The notes beneath the pieces are model-generated. The model was not told the DNA's origin. It ran no database searches and worked only from the letters and a program-made list of their open reading frames with translations. The position numbers and the translations under genes were made by a program. From Paracoccaceae bacterium (lineage in GTDB: Bacteria; Pseudomonadota; Alphaproteobacteria; Rhodobacterales; Rhodobacteraceae): DNA of 24,068 nt. Position 1 is the first letter of the stretch. The number at the start of each line of letters is the position of its first letter. The stretch lies in NCBI GenBank assembly GCA_018647275.1, contig JABGTH010000014.1, positions 1 through 24,068 of the forward strand. Reading direction: 5' to 3'. Below are positions 7,719 to 14,339 of the stretch, piece after piece.

Positions 7719-8486
7719 GTGAAACAAGATTCATCTCCCCGGTTTCGTACTTCTATTGCTTCAAGCAATGAAGATCTTCGCTCGGCGCAGCGATTGCGTT
7801 ATGATGTTTTTGTTTCAGAGCTGGGCGGCAAGGGAAATCTTGTTGATCACGTTCAGAAATTAGAAAGAGATCGTTTTGATCCCTTCGTCGATCATTTGCT
7901 GCTGCATGACGATTCAATCGGTGCCGTTGTTGGTGTATATCGGCTAATGCGTCCTGAAATGGCTGTGGCCGCAGGACAATACTATTCGCAAGACGAATAT
8001 GAATTAGCACCATTGCTCAATTCAAAACGCAAATTGCTGGAATTGGGGAGGTCTTGCTTGCGGCCTGAATATCGTGGTGGCACCGCAATGTTTCATCTTT
8101 GGAACGCTCTGGCACAATATGTGTTTAACCATGAAATCGAACTTATGTTCGGAGTCGCTAGCTTTCGCGGCACTGATACAACTGATTTGGCAGCTCCTTT
8201 ATCGTTGTTGCACCATCGCCACCTTGCGCCCGAAGGGTTTCGTGTTCGGGCGCGCGGCAGGACAGTTCAACCCATGGACTTAATCCCAGAAGCAGAATTG
8301 GATCGCCGCAAAGCAATGCTGCAAATACCCTCATTGATTAAGGCGTATCTACGCCTTGGTGGGGTCGTGGGCGAGGGCGCGTTTGTGGATCATGAATTCA
8401 ACACCACAGATGTTTGCCTAATCATGGACACCGCCAAATTAAATGCACGCCAATCGCGAATTTACAGCGGAGAATCAAAAAGATGA
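7719..8486 (+). CDS. olsB: L-ornithine N-alpha-acyltransferase
   Basis: OlsB transfers a 3-hydroxyacyl chain from acyl-ACP to the alpha-amino group of ornithine, giving lyso-ornithine lipid at the inner membrane. The 255-residue GNAT-like protein has the family landmarks SAQRLRYDVFVSELGG (near 21-36), DPFVDHLLLHDDS, VGVYRLMRPEMA and ELGRSCLRPEYRGGTAMFHLW (in two parts around LRPEYRGG). It also has the later MFGVASFRGTD and LAPEGFRVRA. The start is GTG 7719; no in-frame ATG lies close by and the N-terminus is of normal length. The last codons overlap the olsA start by 4 bases (ATGA), so the two are coupled. Confidence 0.88.
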   Translation: MKQDSSPRFRTSIASSNEDLRSAQRLRYDVFVSELGGKGNLVDHVQKLERDRFDPFVDHLLLHDDSIGAVVGVYRLMRPEMAVAAGQYYSQDEYELAPLLNSKRKLLELGRSCLRPEYRGGTAMFHLWNALAQYVFNHEIELMFGVASFRGTDTTDLAAPLSLLHHRHLAPEGFRVRARGRTVQPMDLIPEAELDRRKAMLQIPSLIKAYLRLGGVVGEGAFVDHEFNTTDVCLIMDTAKLNARQSRIYSGESKR

Positions 8487-9310
8487 ACACTTGGTCCGAA
8501 GCGGAAGAGCCCAAACCCGAGGCGGTAACTGCAATGGGTTGGCTGCGCGTCGGCGTACGGGCAACGGTTTTGATCGGTTTGGTTTTTGGGAGTTTGTTGG
8601 TCTTAGTGTTGGTTCGCCTGGTCGAGCGACCCGCTTGTGGGCTTAGTCGTCCGATCACGCCCCACATAACACAATTTGTTTGCCGTAACGCGCTGCGGGT
8701 TCTTCGGTTGCCACTCAATGTGACTGGCGCACCACTACAGGACCGTGCGGCGGTCGTCGCGAACCACACGAGTTGGTTAGATATTTTTGTATTGAACGCA
8801 TCAAAACGGATCTACTTTGTGTCCAAGGCCGAAGTTGCAGGTTGGCCGGGCATTGGTTGGCTAGCCCGTGCAACAGGCACACTGTTTATTAAACGGGAAC
8901 GTGGCCAAGCGACCGCACAAACACAAATCATGCAGGCCCGATTGTTGGCGGGGCACAAACTGTTGTTTTTTCCCGAAGGGACAAGCACAGACGGTCAGCA
9001 AGTGTTGCCATTCAAAACAACGCTGTTTGGATCTTTTATGGGTGCTGAATTACGTGAGACGATACAGGTTCAACCAGTAAGCGTCGTGTATCATCCACCA
9101 GAAGGCAAACCTAAGTCATTTTATGGGTGGTGGGGAGATATGGAATTTGTAACCAATTTGCTAGGAACCCTCGCAGCTGCATCTCAAGGATCGATTGACG
9201 TCATCTATCACCCCGCACTAAAAGTGGCTGAGTTCACGGACCGCAAAGCACTGGCTAAAGCCGCGGAACTGGCTGTACGGGCAGGGCATAATAAACTGCT
9301 GGGACGGTGA
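8483..9310 (+). CDS. olsA: Lyso-ornithine lipid O-acyltransferase (PlsC family)
   Basis: OlsA adds the second acyl chain to lyso-ornithine lipid, completing the phosphorus-free membrane lipid. With start ATG 8483 the protein has 275 residues. It has an N-terminal membrane helix (about 21-47), then the acyltransferase motif NHTSWLD (H95, D100 of the HX4D catalytic pair). Block II follows as FIKRERGQA and block III as FPEGTSTDG (E165). The frame is open further upstream to 8414, but that start would lie deep inside olsB, whereas ATG 8483 overlaps the olsB TGA in the ATGA manner and has AGAATCAAAAAG ahead. The olsBA order matches known alphaproteobacterial loci. Confidence 0.87.
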   Translation: MNTWSEAEEPKPEAVTAMGWLRVGVRATVLIGLVFGSLLVLVLVRLVERPACGLSRPITPHITQFVCRNALRVLRLPLNVTGAPLQDRAAVVANHTSWLDIFVLNASKRIYFVSKAEVAGWPGIGWLARATGTLFIKRERGQATAQTQIMQARLLAGHKLLFFPEGTSTDGQQVLPFKTTLFGSFMGAELRETIQVQPVSVVYHPPEGKPKSFYGWWGDMEFVTNLLGTLAAASQGSIDVIYHPALKVAEFTDRKALAKAAELAVRAGHNKLLGR

Positions 9311-9344
9311 TCGCTTTGCGGCCAAAGTAATCGCGTCAAACCCC

Positions 9345-9373
9345 TTGCCACCAAAGAAATACCAACATATACG
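9345..9373 (+). promoter_or_regulatory. Predicted sigma70-type promoter of rpsB-tsf
   Basis: TTGCCA (9345-9350) and TATACG (9368-9373) are separated by exactly 17 bases, giving a good housekeeping promoter. It lies in the 182-base gap between olsA and rpsB. Transcription would begin near 9380, leaving a 5' leader of about 110 bases. Confidence 0.55.
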
Positions 9374-9399
9374 CGCGGGACTTAAACCCGCAGTCGGGG

Positions 9400-9428
9400 T
9401 TTGGGCCTTGGGATCAAAATCCCCCAAA
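9400..9428 (+). promoter_or_regulatory. Possible structured leader of rpsB
   Basis: Within the predicted rpsB leader, TTTGGG (9400-9405) pairs with CCCAAA (9423-9428) and an inner GGA/TCC (9411-9413, 9420-9422) can also pair, forming an interrupted hairpin. S2 is known to repress its own mRNA through leader structure in gammaproteobacteria; whether this hairpin does the same is a guess. A second short dyad (GCGGG 9375-9379, CCCGC 9387-9391) straddles the expected start of transcription and is probably not fully in the RNA. Confidence 0.3.
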
Positions 9429-9492
9429 GTCCGCCGGTTGATGCATCCGCATTGAACCCCCGACGAGGCGAAAACCGGAAAGGTATTACGAC

Positions 9493-10275
9493 ATGGCTCT
9501 ACCTGAGTTCACCATGCGCCAATTGCTAGAAGCAGGCGTTCACTTTGGTCACCAAACCCAACGCTGGAACCCACGCATGGGCCCGTACATCTACGGCTCA
9601 CGTAATGGCATCCACATCATGGACCTTACACAGTCCCTTCCAATGCTGGAAGAAGCACTGAAATTGATTCGTGACACCGTTGCTAAAGGTGGCAGCATTC
9701 TTTTCGTAGGTACAAAGCGCCAGGCTGCACAGCCAATCGCTGACGCTGCTGAGAAATGTGCACAGTATTACATGAACCACCGTTGGTTGGGTGGCACTTT
9801 GACTAACTGGCAGACAGTTTCAAAGTCTATCAACCGTCTGAAGAACATCAACGAGCAAGCAGAGCGCGGCTTTGAAGGTTTCACCAAGAAAGAGCGTCTT
9901 GGCATGGAACGTGACCAAGCTAAACTAGAAGCTTCTTTGGGTGGCATTCGCGAAATGGGCGGTCGTCCTGACCTCATCTTCGTAATCGACGTTAAAAAAG
10001 AAGCATTGGCTGTAGCAGAAGCGAACAAATTGGGTATCCCAGTTATCGCGATCGTTGACACAAACTGCTCACCAGACGGCATCGACTACCTGATCCCAGG
10101 CAACGATGACGCGGCACGCGCAATTGCTTTGTATACAGACCTTGCAGCACGTGCAGCACTTGACGGAATGTCGGCCCAATTGGGCGCAGCTGGCGTTGAC
10201 CTTGGTGCTATGGAAGAGGCTCCTGTTGAAGAAGCTCTGGCAGAAGCACCAGCAGACGCTCCAGCAGCTGGCTAA
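9493..10275 (+). CDS. rpsB: 30S ribosomal protein S2
   Basis: S2 assembles late on the 30S subunit and is needed for S1 binding. The 260-residue protein shows all landmarks: MRQLLEAGVHFGHQTQRWNP, MGPYIYGSRNGIHIMDL, FVGTKRQA, NHRWLGGTLTNWQT and PDLIFVIDVKKEALAVAEA. The strand LGIPVIAIVDTNCSPDGIDY, then PGNDDAARAI, completes the fold. The C-terminus is an acidic, Ala-rich tail (about 230-260), common in this group. Codon use is biased as in rplU and tsf. The start ATG has GGAAAGG about 8 bases upstream. tsf follows after 94 bases. Confidence 0.98.
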   Translation: MALPEFTMRQLLEAGVHFGHQTQRWNPRMGPYIYGSRNGIHIMDLTQSLPMLEEALKLIRDTVAKGGSILFVGTKRQAAQPIADAAEKCAQYYMNHRWLGGTLTNWQTVSKSINRLKNINEQAERGFEGFTKKERLGMERDQAKLEASLGGIREMGGRPDLIFVIDVKKEALAVAEANKLGIPVIAIVDTNCSPDGIDYLIPGNDDAARAIALYTDLAARAALDGMSAQLGAAGVDLGAMEEAPVEEALAEAPADAPAAG

Positions 10276-10307
10276 GCTTTAATCGGCTTTAGCACACTCA
10301 ATTATAG

Positions 10308-10350
10308 GGGGCAGGCTTTGGTTTGCCCCTTCACCGTTTAAAGATATAAC
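10308..10350 (+). promoter_or_regulatory. Hairpin and weak promoter between rpsB and tsf
   Basis: GGGGCA (10308-10313) pairs with TGCCCC (10324-10329), extendable with G-T pairs over a TTTG loop. There is no T-run after it, so it is at best a partial terminator or a processing or stability element. Right behind it, TTGCCC (10323-10328) and TATAAC (10345-10350) are spaced by 16 bases and could form a tsf-specific promoter. Both assignments are tentative. Confidence 0.35.
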
Positions 10351-10369
10351 TCTTATCAGGAGAACCAAG

Positions 10370-11245
10370 ATGGCAATCACTGCATCAATGGTAAAAGAAC
10401 TGCGCGACAGCACTGGCGCAGGCATGATGGACGCTAAAAAAGCGTTGACTGAAAATAATGGCGACATGGAGGCATCCGTTGACTGGCTGCGTACCAAAGG
10501 TTTGGCCAAAGCAGCTAAAAAATCTGGTCGTACAGCAGCTGAAGGCCTTGTGGCGGTTAGCGTTGTTGGAGGCAAAGGTGTTGCTGTTGAAGTTAACTCT
10601 GAAACCGATTTTGTTGGTAAAAACGCAGACTTCCAAAAAATGGTTGGCGGTATCGCCACTGTTGCGACCGGCACATCAAACATCGATGAGCTAAAAGCTG
10701 CAGACATGGATGGCAAATCCGTTGAGCAGACAGTAACTGATGCTGTTGCTGTTATCGGCGAAAATATGTCTGTTCGCCGCATGGCGACTTTGGCAGCCGA
10801 CGTTGTTGTTTCTTATGTCCACAACGCAGCCGCACCAGGCATGGGCAAAATTGGCGTATTGGTCGGTTTGACCGGTGGCGACGAAGCCTTTGGCAAACAA
10901 GTTGCGATGCACATCGCTGCTGTGAACCCACTTGCATTGTCCGAAGCCGAAATGGACGCAGATGGCGTTGAAAAAGAGAAGCAGATTCAAATGGATATTG
11001 CCCGCGAGTCAGGCAAACCAGAAGCTGTGATTGAGAAAATGATTGTTGGTCGTATGAAAAAGTACGTTGCTGAAGCAACATTGCTTAACCAAGCATTTGT
11101 AATCAATCCCGACTTGACTGTTGAAGCGGCAGCAACGGCAGCAGGCGCAACAATCACTGGTTTCGTCCGTCTTGAAGTTGGTGAAGGCATCGAAGTTGTC
11201 AAAGAAGATTTCGCAGCAGAAGTTGCTAAGATCAACAACGGCTAA
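10370..11245 (+). CDS. tsf: Elongation factor Ts
   Basis: EF-Ts is the guanine-nucleotide exchange factor that recycles EF-Tu from the GDP form during translation. The 291-residue product has the N-terminal UBA-like domain with VKELRDSTGAGMMDAKKAL (about 9-27) and the signature VEVNSETDFVGKNADF, followed by the two core subdomains (VLVGLTGGDEAFGKQVAMHI; LNQAFVINPDLTVE). Length is normal for alphaproteobacteria. Start ATG 10370 has a strong CAGGAGAA. The gene is the second of the conserved rpsB-tsf pair and ends at a strong terminator. The usual followers pyrH and frr are not next to it here. Confidence 0.98.
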   Translation: MAITASMVKELRDSTGAGMMDAKKALTENNGDMEASVDWLRTKGLAKAAKKSGRTAAEGLVAVSVVGGKGVAVEVNSETDFVGKNADFQKMVGGIATVATGTSNIDELKAADMDGKSVEQTVTDAVAVIGENMSVRRMATLAADVVVSYVHNAAAPGMGKIGVLVGLTGGDEAFGKQVAMHIAAVNPLALSEAEMDADGVEKEKQIQMDIARESGKPEAVIEKMIVGRMKKYVAEATLLNQAFVINPDLTVEAAATAAGATITGFVRLEVGEGIEVVKEDFAAEVAKINNG

Positions 11246-11266
11246 GCTTTAAGCCTCGTGATACTG

Positions 11267-11296
11267 AAAAGGCGGTCCATGCGGGCCGCCTTTTTT
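11267..11296 (+). terminator. Intrinsic terminator of rpsB-tsf
   Basis: GGCGGTCC (11271-11278) pairs with GGGCCGCC (11283-11290) around the loop ATGC, with flanking AAAA/TTTT extending the stem. A run of six Ts (11291-11296) follows. It lies 22 bases after the tsf stop. The IS3 remnant begins within a few bases of its T-tract. Confidence 0.92.
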
Positions 11297-11301
11297 ATTC
11301 G

Positions 11302-11382
11302 GCGACAAACACGTCGTTCAGAAACCATGAACTCACTACGAACATGGTCAATGCAGGTCCGCCAACGTGAGGGGATCAGAAG
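11302..11382 (-). pseudogene. IS3-family transposase OrfB, N-terminal remnant
   Basis: Twenty-seven codons survive in the -1 frame relative to orfA, beginning LLIPSRWRTCIDHV and ending VSERRVCR. This is the usual start of IS3-family OrfB, lying just before the helix that precedes the DDE catalytic domain. All catalytic residues are lost. The coding sequence runs into unrelated bases at the tsf terminator. The overlap with the end of orfA matches the normal arrangement for programmed -1 frameshifting in this family. Confidence 0.8.
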
Positions 11383-11654
11383 TTTCCAGATGCAGCTTCC
11401 TTCAGGATCAATTTATCCAATGTCAGATCAGAAACCGCAAGACGCAGACGCTCGGTCTCTTCCTGTAGCCGCTTCAGTTCCTTAAGTTGTTCCATGCCCA
11501 TTTCGCCATAATTTTTCTTCCAGCGGTAATAGGTTTGTTCAATCACGCTGATCTGTTTAATTGCATCAATCCGGGGCATACGGTGCCCCATAAGAACTTC
11601 AACATGCCGTAACTTCACGACGAGCTCTTCACACTTGGGTCTCTTAATGACCAT
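11376..11654 (-). CDS. IS3-family transposase OrfA
   Basis: A 92-residue OrfA-type protein. It has the helix-turn-helix region (EELVVKLRHVEVLMG through VIEQTYYRWKKNYGEMG), followed by the leucine-zipper-like helix QLKELKRLQEETERLRLAV and the family end LDKLILKEAASGNF. OrfA binds the element's ends and fuses with OrfB by frameshifting to make the active transposase. Length is normal for the family, so the frame looks intact. With orfB truncated, the protein has no catalytic partner from this copy. Confidence 0.85.
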   Translation of the reverse strand: MVIKRPKCEELVVKLRHVEVLMGHRMPRIDAIKQISVIEQTYYRWKKNYGEMGMEQLKELKRLQEETERLRLAVSDLTLDKLILKEAASGNF

Positions 11655-11684
11655 CTCCGGTACTCCGTTTTCCTAACTATAGGG

Positions 11685-11711
11685 TCGGACCACTTCAAAG
11701 GGGGAGGCTCA
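11685..11711. repeat. Surviving terminal inverted repeat of the IS3 remnant
   Basis: The outer end of the element reads TGAGCCTCCCCCTTTGAAG then TGGTCC on the minus strand, starting at 11711 with the TG typical of IS3-family tips. It lies about 30 bases upstream of orfA. No matching repeat is found at the broken end. Confidence 0.6.
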
Positions 11712-11737
11712 ATCTCTCACCATGTTTGTGATGGGTT

Positions 11738-12172
11738 TCACTTCAAATACCCCGATAATGCGTCGATTGCCAAGCGGTAACCCGCGGCACCAAATCCGCA
11801 AATTTGCCCAACAGCGACAGCCGCAATAAAACTGGTGTGGCGAAATTCTTCACGAGCATGAATGTTGCTCAGGTGCAGTTCAATCACTGGAAGTTCGACG
11901 CTCGAAATCGCATCACGCAATGCAATTGAGGTATGTGTGTATGCGCCTGCATTCAAGATGATGCCAGCAAATGTGCCCTTCGCTGCGTGTATTGCGTCGA
12001 CCAACTTACCTTCATGGTTAGATTGCATACATGATATTGAAATACCAATTTCAGTCCCGTATGCAACACAATCATCTACAATGTCCGATAGGGTTGTGGT
12101 GCCATAAACTTCAGGTTGGCGTGTCCCCAGCAAGTTCAAGTTAGGGCCGTTTAAAACGAGGAAAGAGGTCAT
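11738..12172 (-). CDS. aroQ: Type II 3-dehydroquinate dehydratase
   Basis: AroQ dehydrates 3-dehydroquinate to 3-dehydroshikimate, the third step of the shikimate pathway to aromatic amino acids. The 144-residue protein has normal type II length. The N-terminal signature LVLNGPNLNLLGTRQPEVYG holds the catalytic Tyr23. QSNHEG, then LNAGAYTHTSIALRDA, and the catalytic-histidine region ELHLSNIHAREEFRH follow in order, then VGQICGFGAAGYRLA. It is transcribed toward the IS remnant and tsf. In many bacteria aroQ sits beside accB-accC; here it stands alone with a 323-base upstream gap shared with the divergent SDR gene. Confidence 0.96.
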   Translation of the reverse strand: MTSFLVLNGPNLNLLGTRQPEVYGTTTLSDIVDDCVAYGTEIGISISCMQSNHEGKLVDAIHAAKGTFAGIILNAGAYTHTSIALRDAISSVELPVIELHLSNIHAREEFRHTSFIAAVAVGQICGFGAAGYRLAIDALSGYLK

Positions 12173-12495
12173 TGGTTTATCCGGATAAATTCAGCTCAAA
12201 GGTTACACGTTTTTTGCTAAAAGTGTCTAGTGTCTATGGAATTGATTGGGGCCTCAAACCTTAGTTCAAGACAAAGTTTGAGAGCAATAAGTGATCACAA
12301 ATTAGTGTCGACAAACCAACAGACACAGAAAACCGTCAATTTCGTTTAATTTTGTCTAGATCTTACCTCCAGTCTACTTTGACGCAACGGCACACAAACA
12401 GGGTGGCATAGAGCGGCTTGTCAGCAACACCCGTGGCTGCAACAGTAAAATTCAACGCCTAAGTCACTTGAATTTAGGGTTTTGGGGGCACGAGA
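12173..12495. other. 323-base divergent intergenic region with short repeats
   Basis: This gap separates the divergent starts of aroQ and the acyl-CoA cluster, and I see no gene in it. It is AT-rich and holds three copies of TGTCTA (12224-12229, 12231-12236, 12353-12358), the first two in tandem seven bases apart. It also has an inverted pair CTCAAAC/GTTTGAG (12253-12259, 12276-12282), the palindrome GTGATCAC (12291-12298) and a GTGTC/GACAC pair (12305-12309, 12322-12326). These could be operator sites, but none matches a regulator I can name. No convincing -35/-10 pair was found for either direction. Confidence 0.5.
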
Positions 12496-13320
12496 ATGAC
12501 ACCACATCAATTGTTTTCTTTGGATGGTAAAGTTGCACTTATAACTGGCGGTGCCACAGGTATTGGTAGAATGGCTGCAACTGGGCTGATGCAAGCGGGT
12601 GCACATGTTTTTATCGCCTCTCGTAAACAAGGCGCTTGCGAGACAGTTGCCGCAGAACTTAATCAAATGGGCTCGCCGGGCAAAGCGACAGGTTTTGTTG
12701 GCGACGTCGGCAGCGCTGCTGGAGTGGAAGCGCTTAGCGAAGAAATTGCTAAACGCACAGACACACTCAACATATTAATGAACAACGCTGGACTGACGTG
12801 GGGTGCCGAACTGGGCAAATTTCCATTTGAAGCATGGGAAAAAGTGCAGAGCGTAAACAACGCAGGACTGTTTCATTTGACCCAGTCCCTCCTTCCTATG
12901 CTTATAAAGTCAGCCACATTGGATGATCCTTCAAGGGTCGTGAATGTCGGTTCCGTTATGGGGGATGCACCGCTTGGTGATGGGGCATACAGCTACGCGG
13001 CATCAAAAGCAGCTGTGCACCAAATTACAAAGATCATGGCTAAAGAACTGGCAGAAAAGCATGTAACCGTTAATGCTCTTGCACCAGGCCCGTTCGTGTC
13101 GCGCATGACAGCTTTTGCCACAGCAGACGAAGATAAACGTGACAAAGTTGGGCAAGATGTACCATTGGGTCGTGTCGGTCGCGACGAAGACATCGCGGGC
13201 TGTATGCAATTCCTGTGCGGACGCGGAGGCAGCTACCTCACTGGTGCTATCCTACCTGTTTCTGGAGGAATCCAAGTGATGTCAGGCCCACATCTGTTTC
13301 GCGCAGCATTAGAAGGTTAA
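12496..13320 (+). CDS. RhlG-like SDR oxidoreductase
   Basis: A 274-residue NAD(P)-dependent short-chain dehydrogenase. The cofactor motif is TGGATGIGRMA (about 18-28), followed by the NNAG motif. The catalytic residues are the asparagine in SVNNAGLF, the serine of VGSVMGD, and the tyrosine and lysine in YSYAASKAAVH. The middle (WGAELGKFPFEAWEKV, LLPMLIKSATLDDPSRVVNV) closely recalls RhlG, an SDR first linked to beta-ketoacyl chains in Pseudomonas. A role in reducing or oxidising an oxo- or hydroxyacyl substrate is likely, but the direction is unknown. It is the first gene of the plus-strand acyl-CoA cluster; the next SDR follows after 3 bases. Confidence 0.85.
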   Translation: MTPHQLFSLDGKVALITGGATGIGRMAATGLMQAGAHVFIASRKQGACETVAAELNQMGSPGKATGFVGDVGSAAGVEALSEEIAKRTDTLNILMNNAGLTWGAELGKFPFEAWEKVQSVNNAGLFHLTQSLLPMLIKSATLDDPSRVVNVGSVMGDAPLGDGAYSYAASKAAVHQITKIMAKELAEKHVTVNALAPGPFVSRMTAFATADEDKRDKVGQDVPLGRVGRDEDIAGCMQFLCGRGGSYLTGAILPVSGGIQVMSGPHLFRAALEG

Positions 13321-13323
13321 AGG

Positions 13324-14241
13324 ATGATACGTTTCGACAACCGTGTTGCGATTGTGACAGGGGCTGGAATTGGTCTTGGGCGCAGTCACGCGCTGGGGTT
13401 GGCTGCGCGCGGCGCGAAAGTTGTCGTCAATGATCTCGGTGTTGACGCCAGTGGGGTTGGTTGTTCATCAGCGGCGGCCAACGCCGTTGTAGATGAGATT
13501 GAAGCATTGGGTGGGGAAGCATTCGCCAATGGCGCTGATGTTTCGAATTCTGAACAAGTGATCAATATGATCAACCAAACGATGCAACGGTGGGGACGCA
13601 TTGATATCCTAGTAAACAACGCTGGCATTTTGCGCGACAAGTCTTTCGCTAAGATGTCATTTGACGATTTTTCCAAGGTGGTTGATGTCCATCTTACAGG
13701 CAGCGCCAATTGCTGCCATTCGGTTTGGCCAATCATGCAAGAGCAAAAATATGGACGAATTGTACTGACGTCATCGGCGTCTGGTCTCTATGGAAATTTT
13801 GGACAATCCAATTATGGTGCCGCCAAAGCCGCAATGGTGGGTCTGATGAATGTTTTACATCATGAAGGTGTGCGTGATGACATTCGGGTCAACACACTCG
13901 CACCTTCGGCTGCTACTCGTATGACCCACAACCTGGTTCCTGAAACGGCACTTGACCTTCTAGCCCCAGAAAAAATTACGCCTGGTTTACTGTATCTGGT
14001 GAGCGAAGACAGTCCTACTAAAACAATACTAAGCGCAGGCGCAGGATGCTTTGCACAAACACGTATATTTGAAACCGAAGGTATTATGATTCAGGGTGAC
14101 GTCACCCCTGAAACTGTAGCCCAAAACTGGAAAAATATTACTGACCCAGCAGGGCAAACCGAAATACCAGACGCATTCACTCAAACGCGAAAATACGCCA
14201 AGCGTGCTGCTGAAGCTTATGACATAAAACTGAATTGGTAA
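13324..14241 (+). CDS. SDR oxidoreductase of the MFE-2/HSD17B4 type
   Basis: A 305-residue short-chain dehydrogenase resembling the N-terminal (3R)-hydroxyacyl-CoA dehydrogenase domain of peroxisomal multifunctional enzyme 2. It has the cofactor motif TGAGIGLGRSHALGLAARGA, then VVVNDLGVDASG, which is characteristic of that clade. NNAGILRDKSFAKMSFDDF follows, then the serine in LTSSASGLYGNFGQ and the Tyr/Lys of SNYGAAKAAM. A C-terminal extension (about 250-305) is also typical of the clade. It probably oxidises a 3-hydroxyacyl-CoA to the 3-oxoacyl-CoA used by the thiolase encoded next. No hydratase domain is fused. It lies 3 bases after the first SDR and is surely co-transcribed with it. Confidence 0.85.
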   Translation: MIRFDNRVAIVTGAGIGLGRSHALGLAARGAKVVVNDLGVDASGVGCSSAAANAVVDEIEALGGEAFANGADVSNSEQVINMINQTMQRWGRIDILVNNAGILRDKSFAKMSFDDFSKVVDVHLTGSANCCHSVWPIMQEQKYGRIVLTSSASGLYGNFGQSNYGAAKAAMVGLMNVLHHEGVRDDIRVNTLAPSAATRMTHNLVPETALDLLAPEKITPGLLYLVSEDSPTKTILSAGAGCFAQTRIFETEGIMIQGDVTPETVAQNWKNITDPAGQTEIPDAFTQTRKYAKRAAEAYDIKLNW

Positions 14242-14276
14242 GATGAAGCACATTTTCTCTTACCAAAGAAACACTT

Positions 14277-14299
14277 GGCTCTGGGGCCACGCCCCAGCC
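14277..14299 (+). other. Intercistronic hairpin before the thiolase gene
   Basis: CTGGGGC (14281-14287) and GCCCCAG (14291-14297) form a perfect 7-base stem around CAC, with an outer GG/CC extension. There is no T-tract, so it is unlikely to be a full terminator. It could stabilise or process the transcript between the SDR and thiolase genes. Confidence 0.45.
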
Positions 14300-14339
14300 A
14301 TAATCATCAATGTTCTAACCAATTATGAGGTCAACCACC

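Larger units (their letters stand above)
11302..11711 (-). mobile_element. Truncated IS3-family insertion sequence
   Basis: One end of an IS3-family element is preserved: a terminal repeat ending at 11711 (TGAGCCTCCCCCTTTGAAG on the minus strand), an apparently complete orfA, and the first ~27 codons of orfB in the -1 frame. The rest of orfB and the other terminal repeat are missing. The break falls next to the T-tract of the tsf terminator near 11298-11302. The element therefore cannot move by itself. It sits between tsf and the 3' end of aroQ, 26 bases from the aroQ stop, and disrupts no gene. Confidence 0.85.

Noticed and set aside
10279..10782. Open frame of 167 codons on the minus strand opposite tsf
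   Set aside because: It is antisense to the N-terminal half of EF-Ts, with low-complexity Ser/Ala/Pro content and no ribosome site.
12253..12298. CTCAAAC/GTTTGAG dyad as a transcription terminator
   Set aside because: No gene ends toward it on either strand and there is no T-tract, so an operator is more plausible than a terminator.
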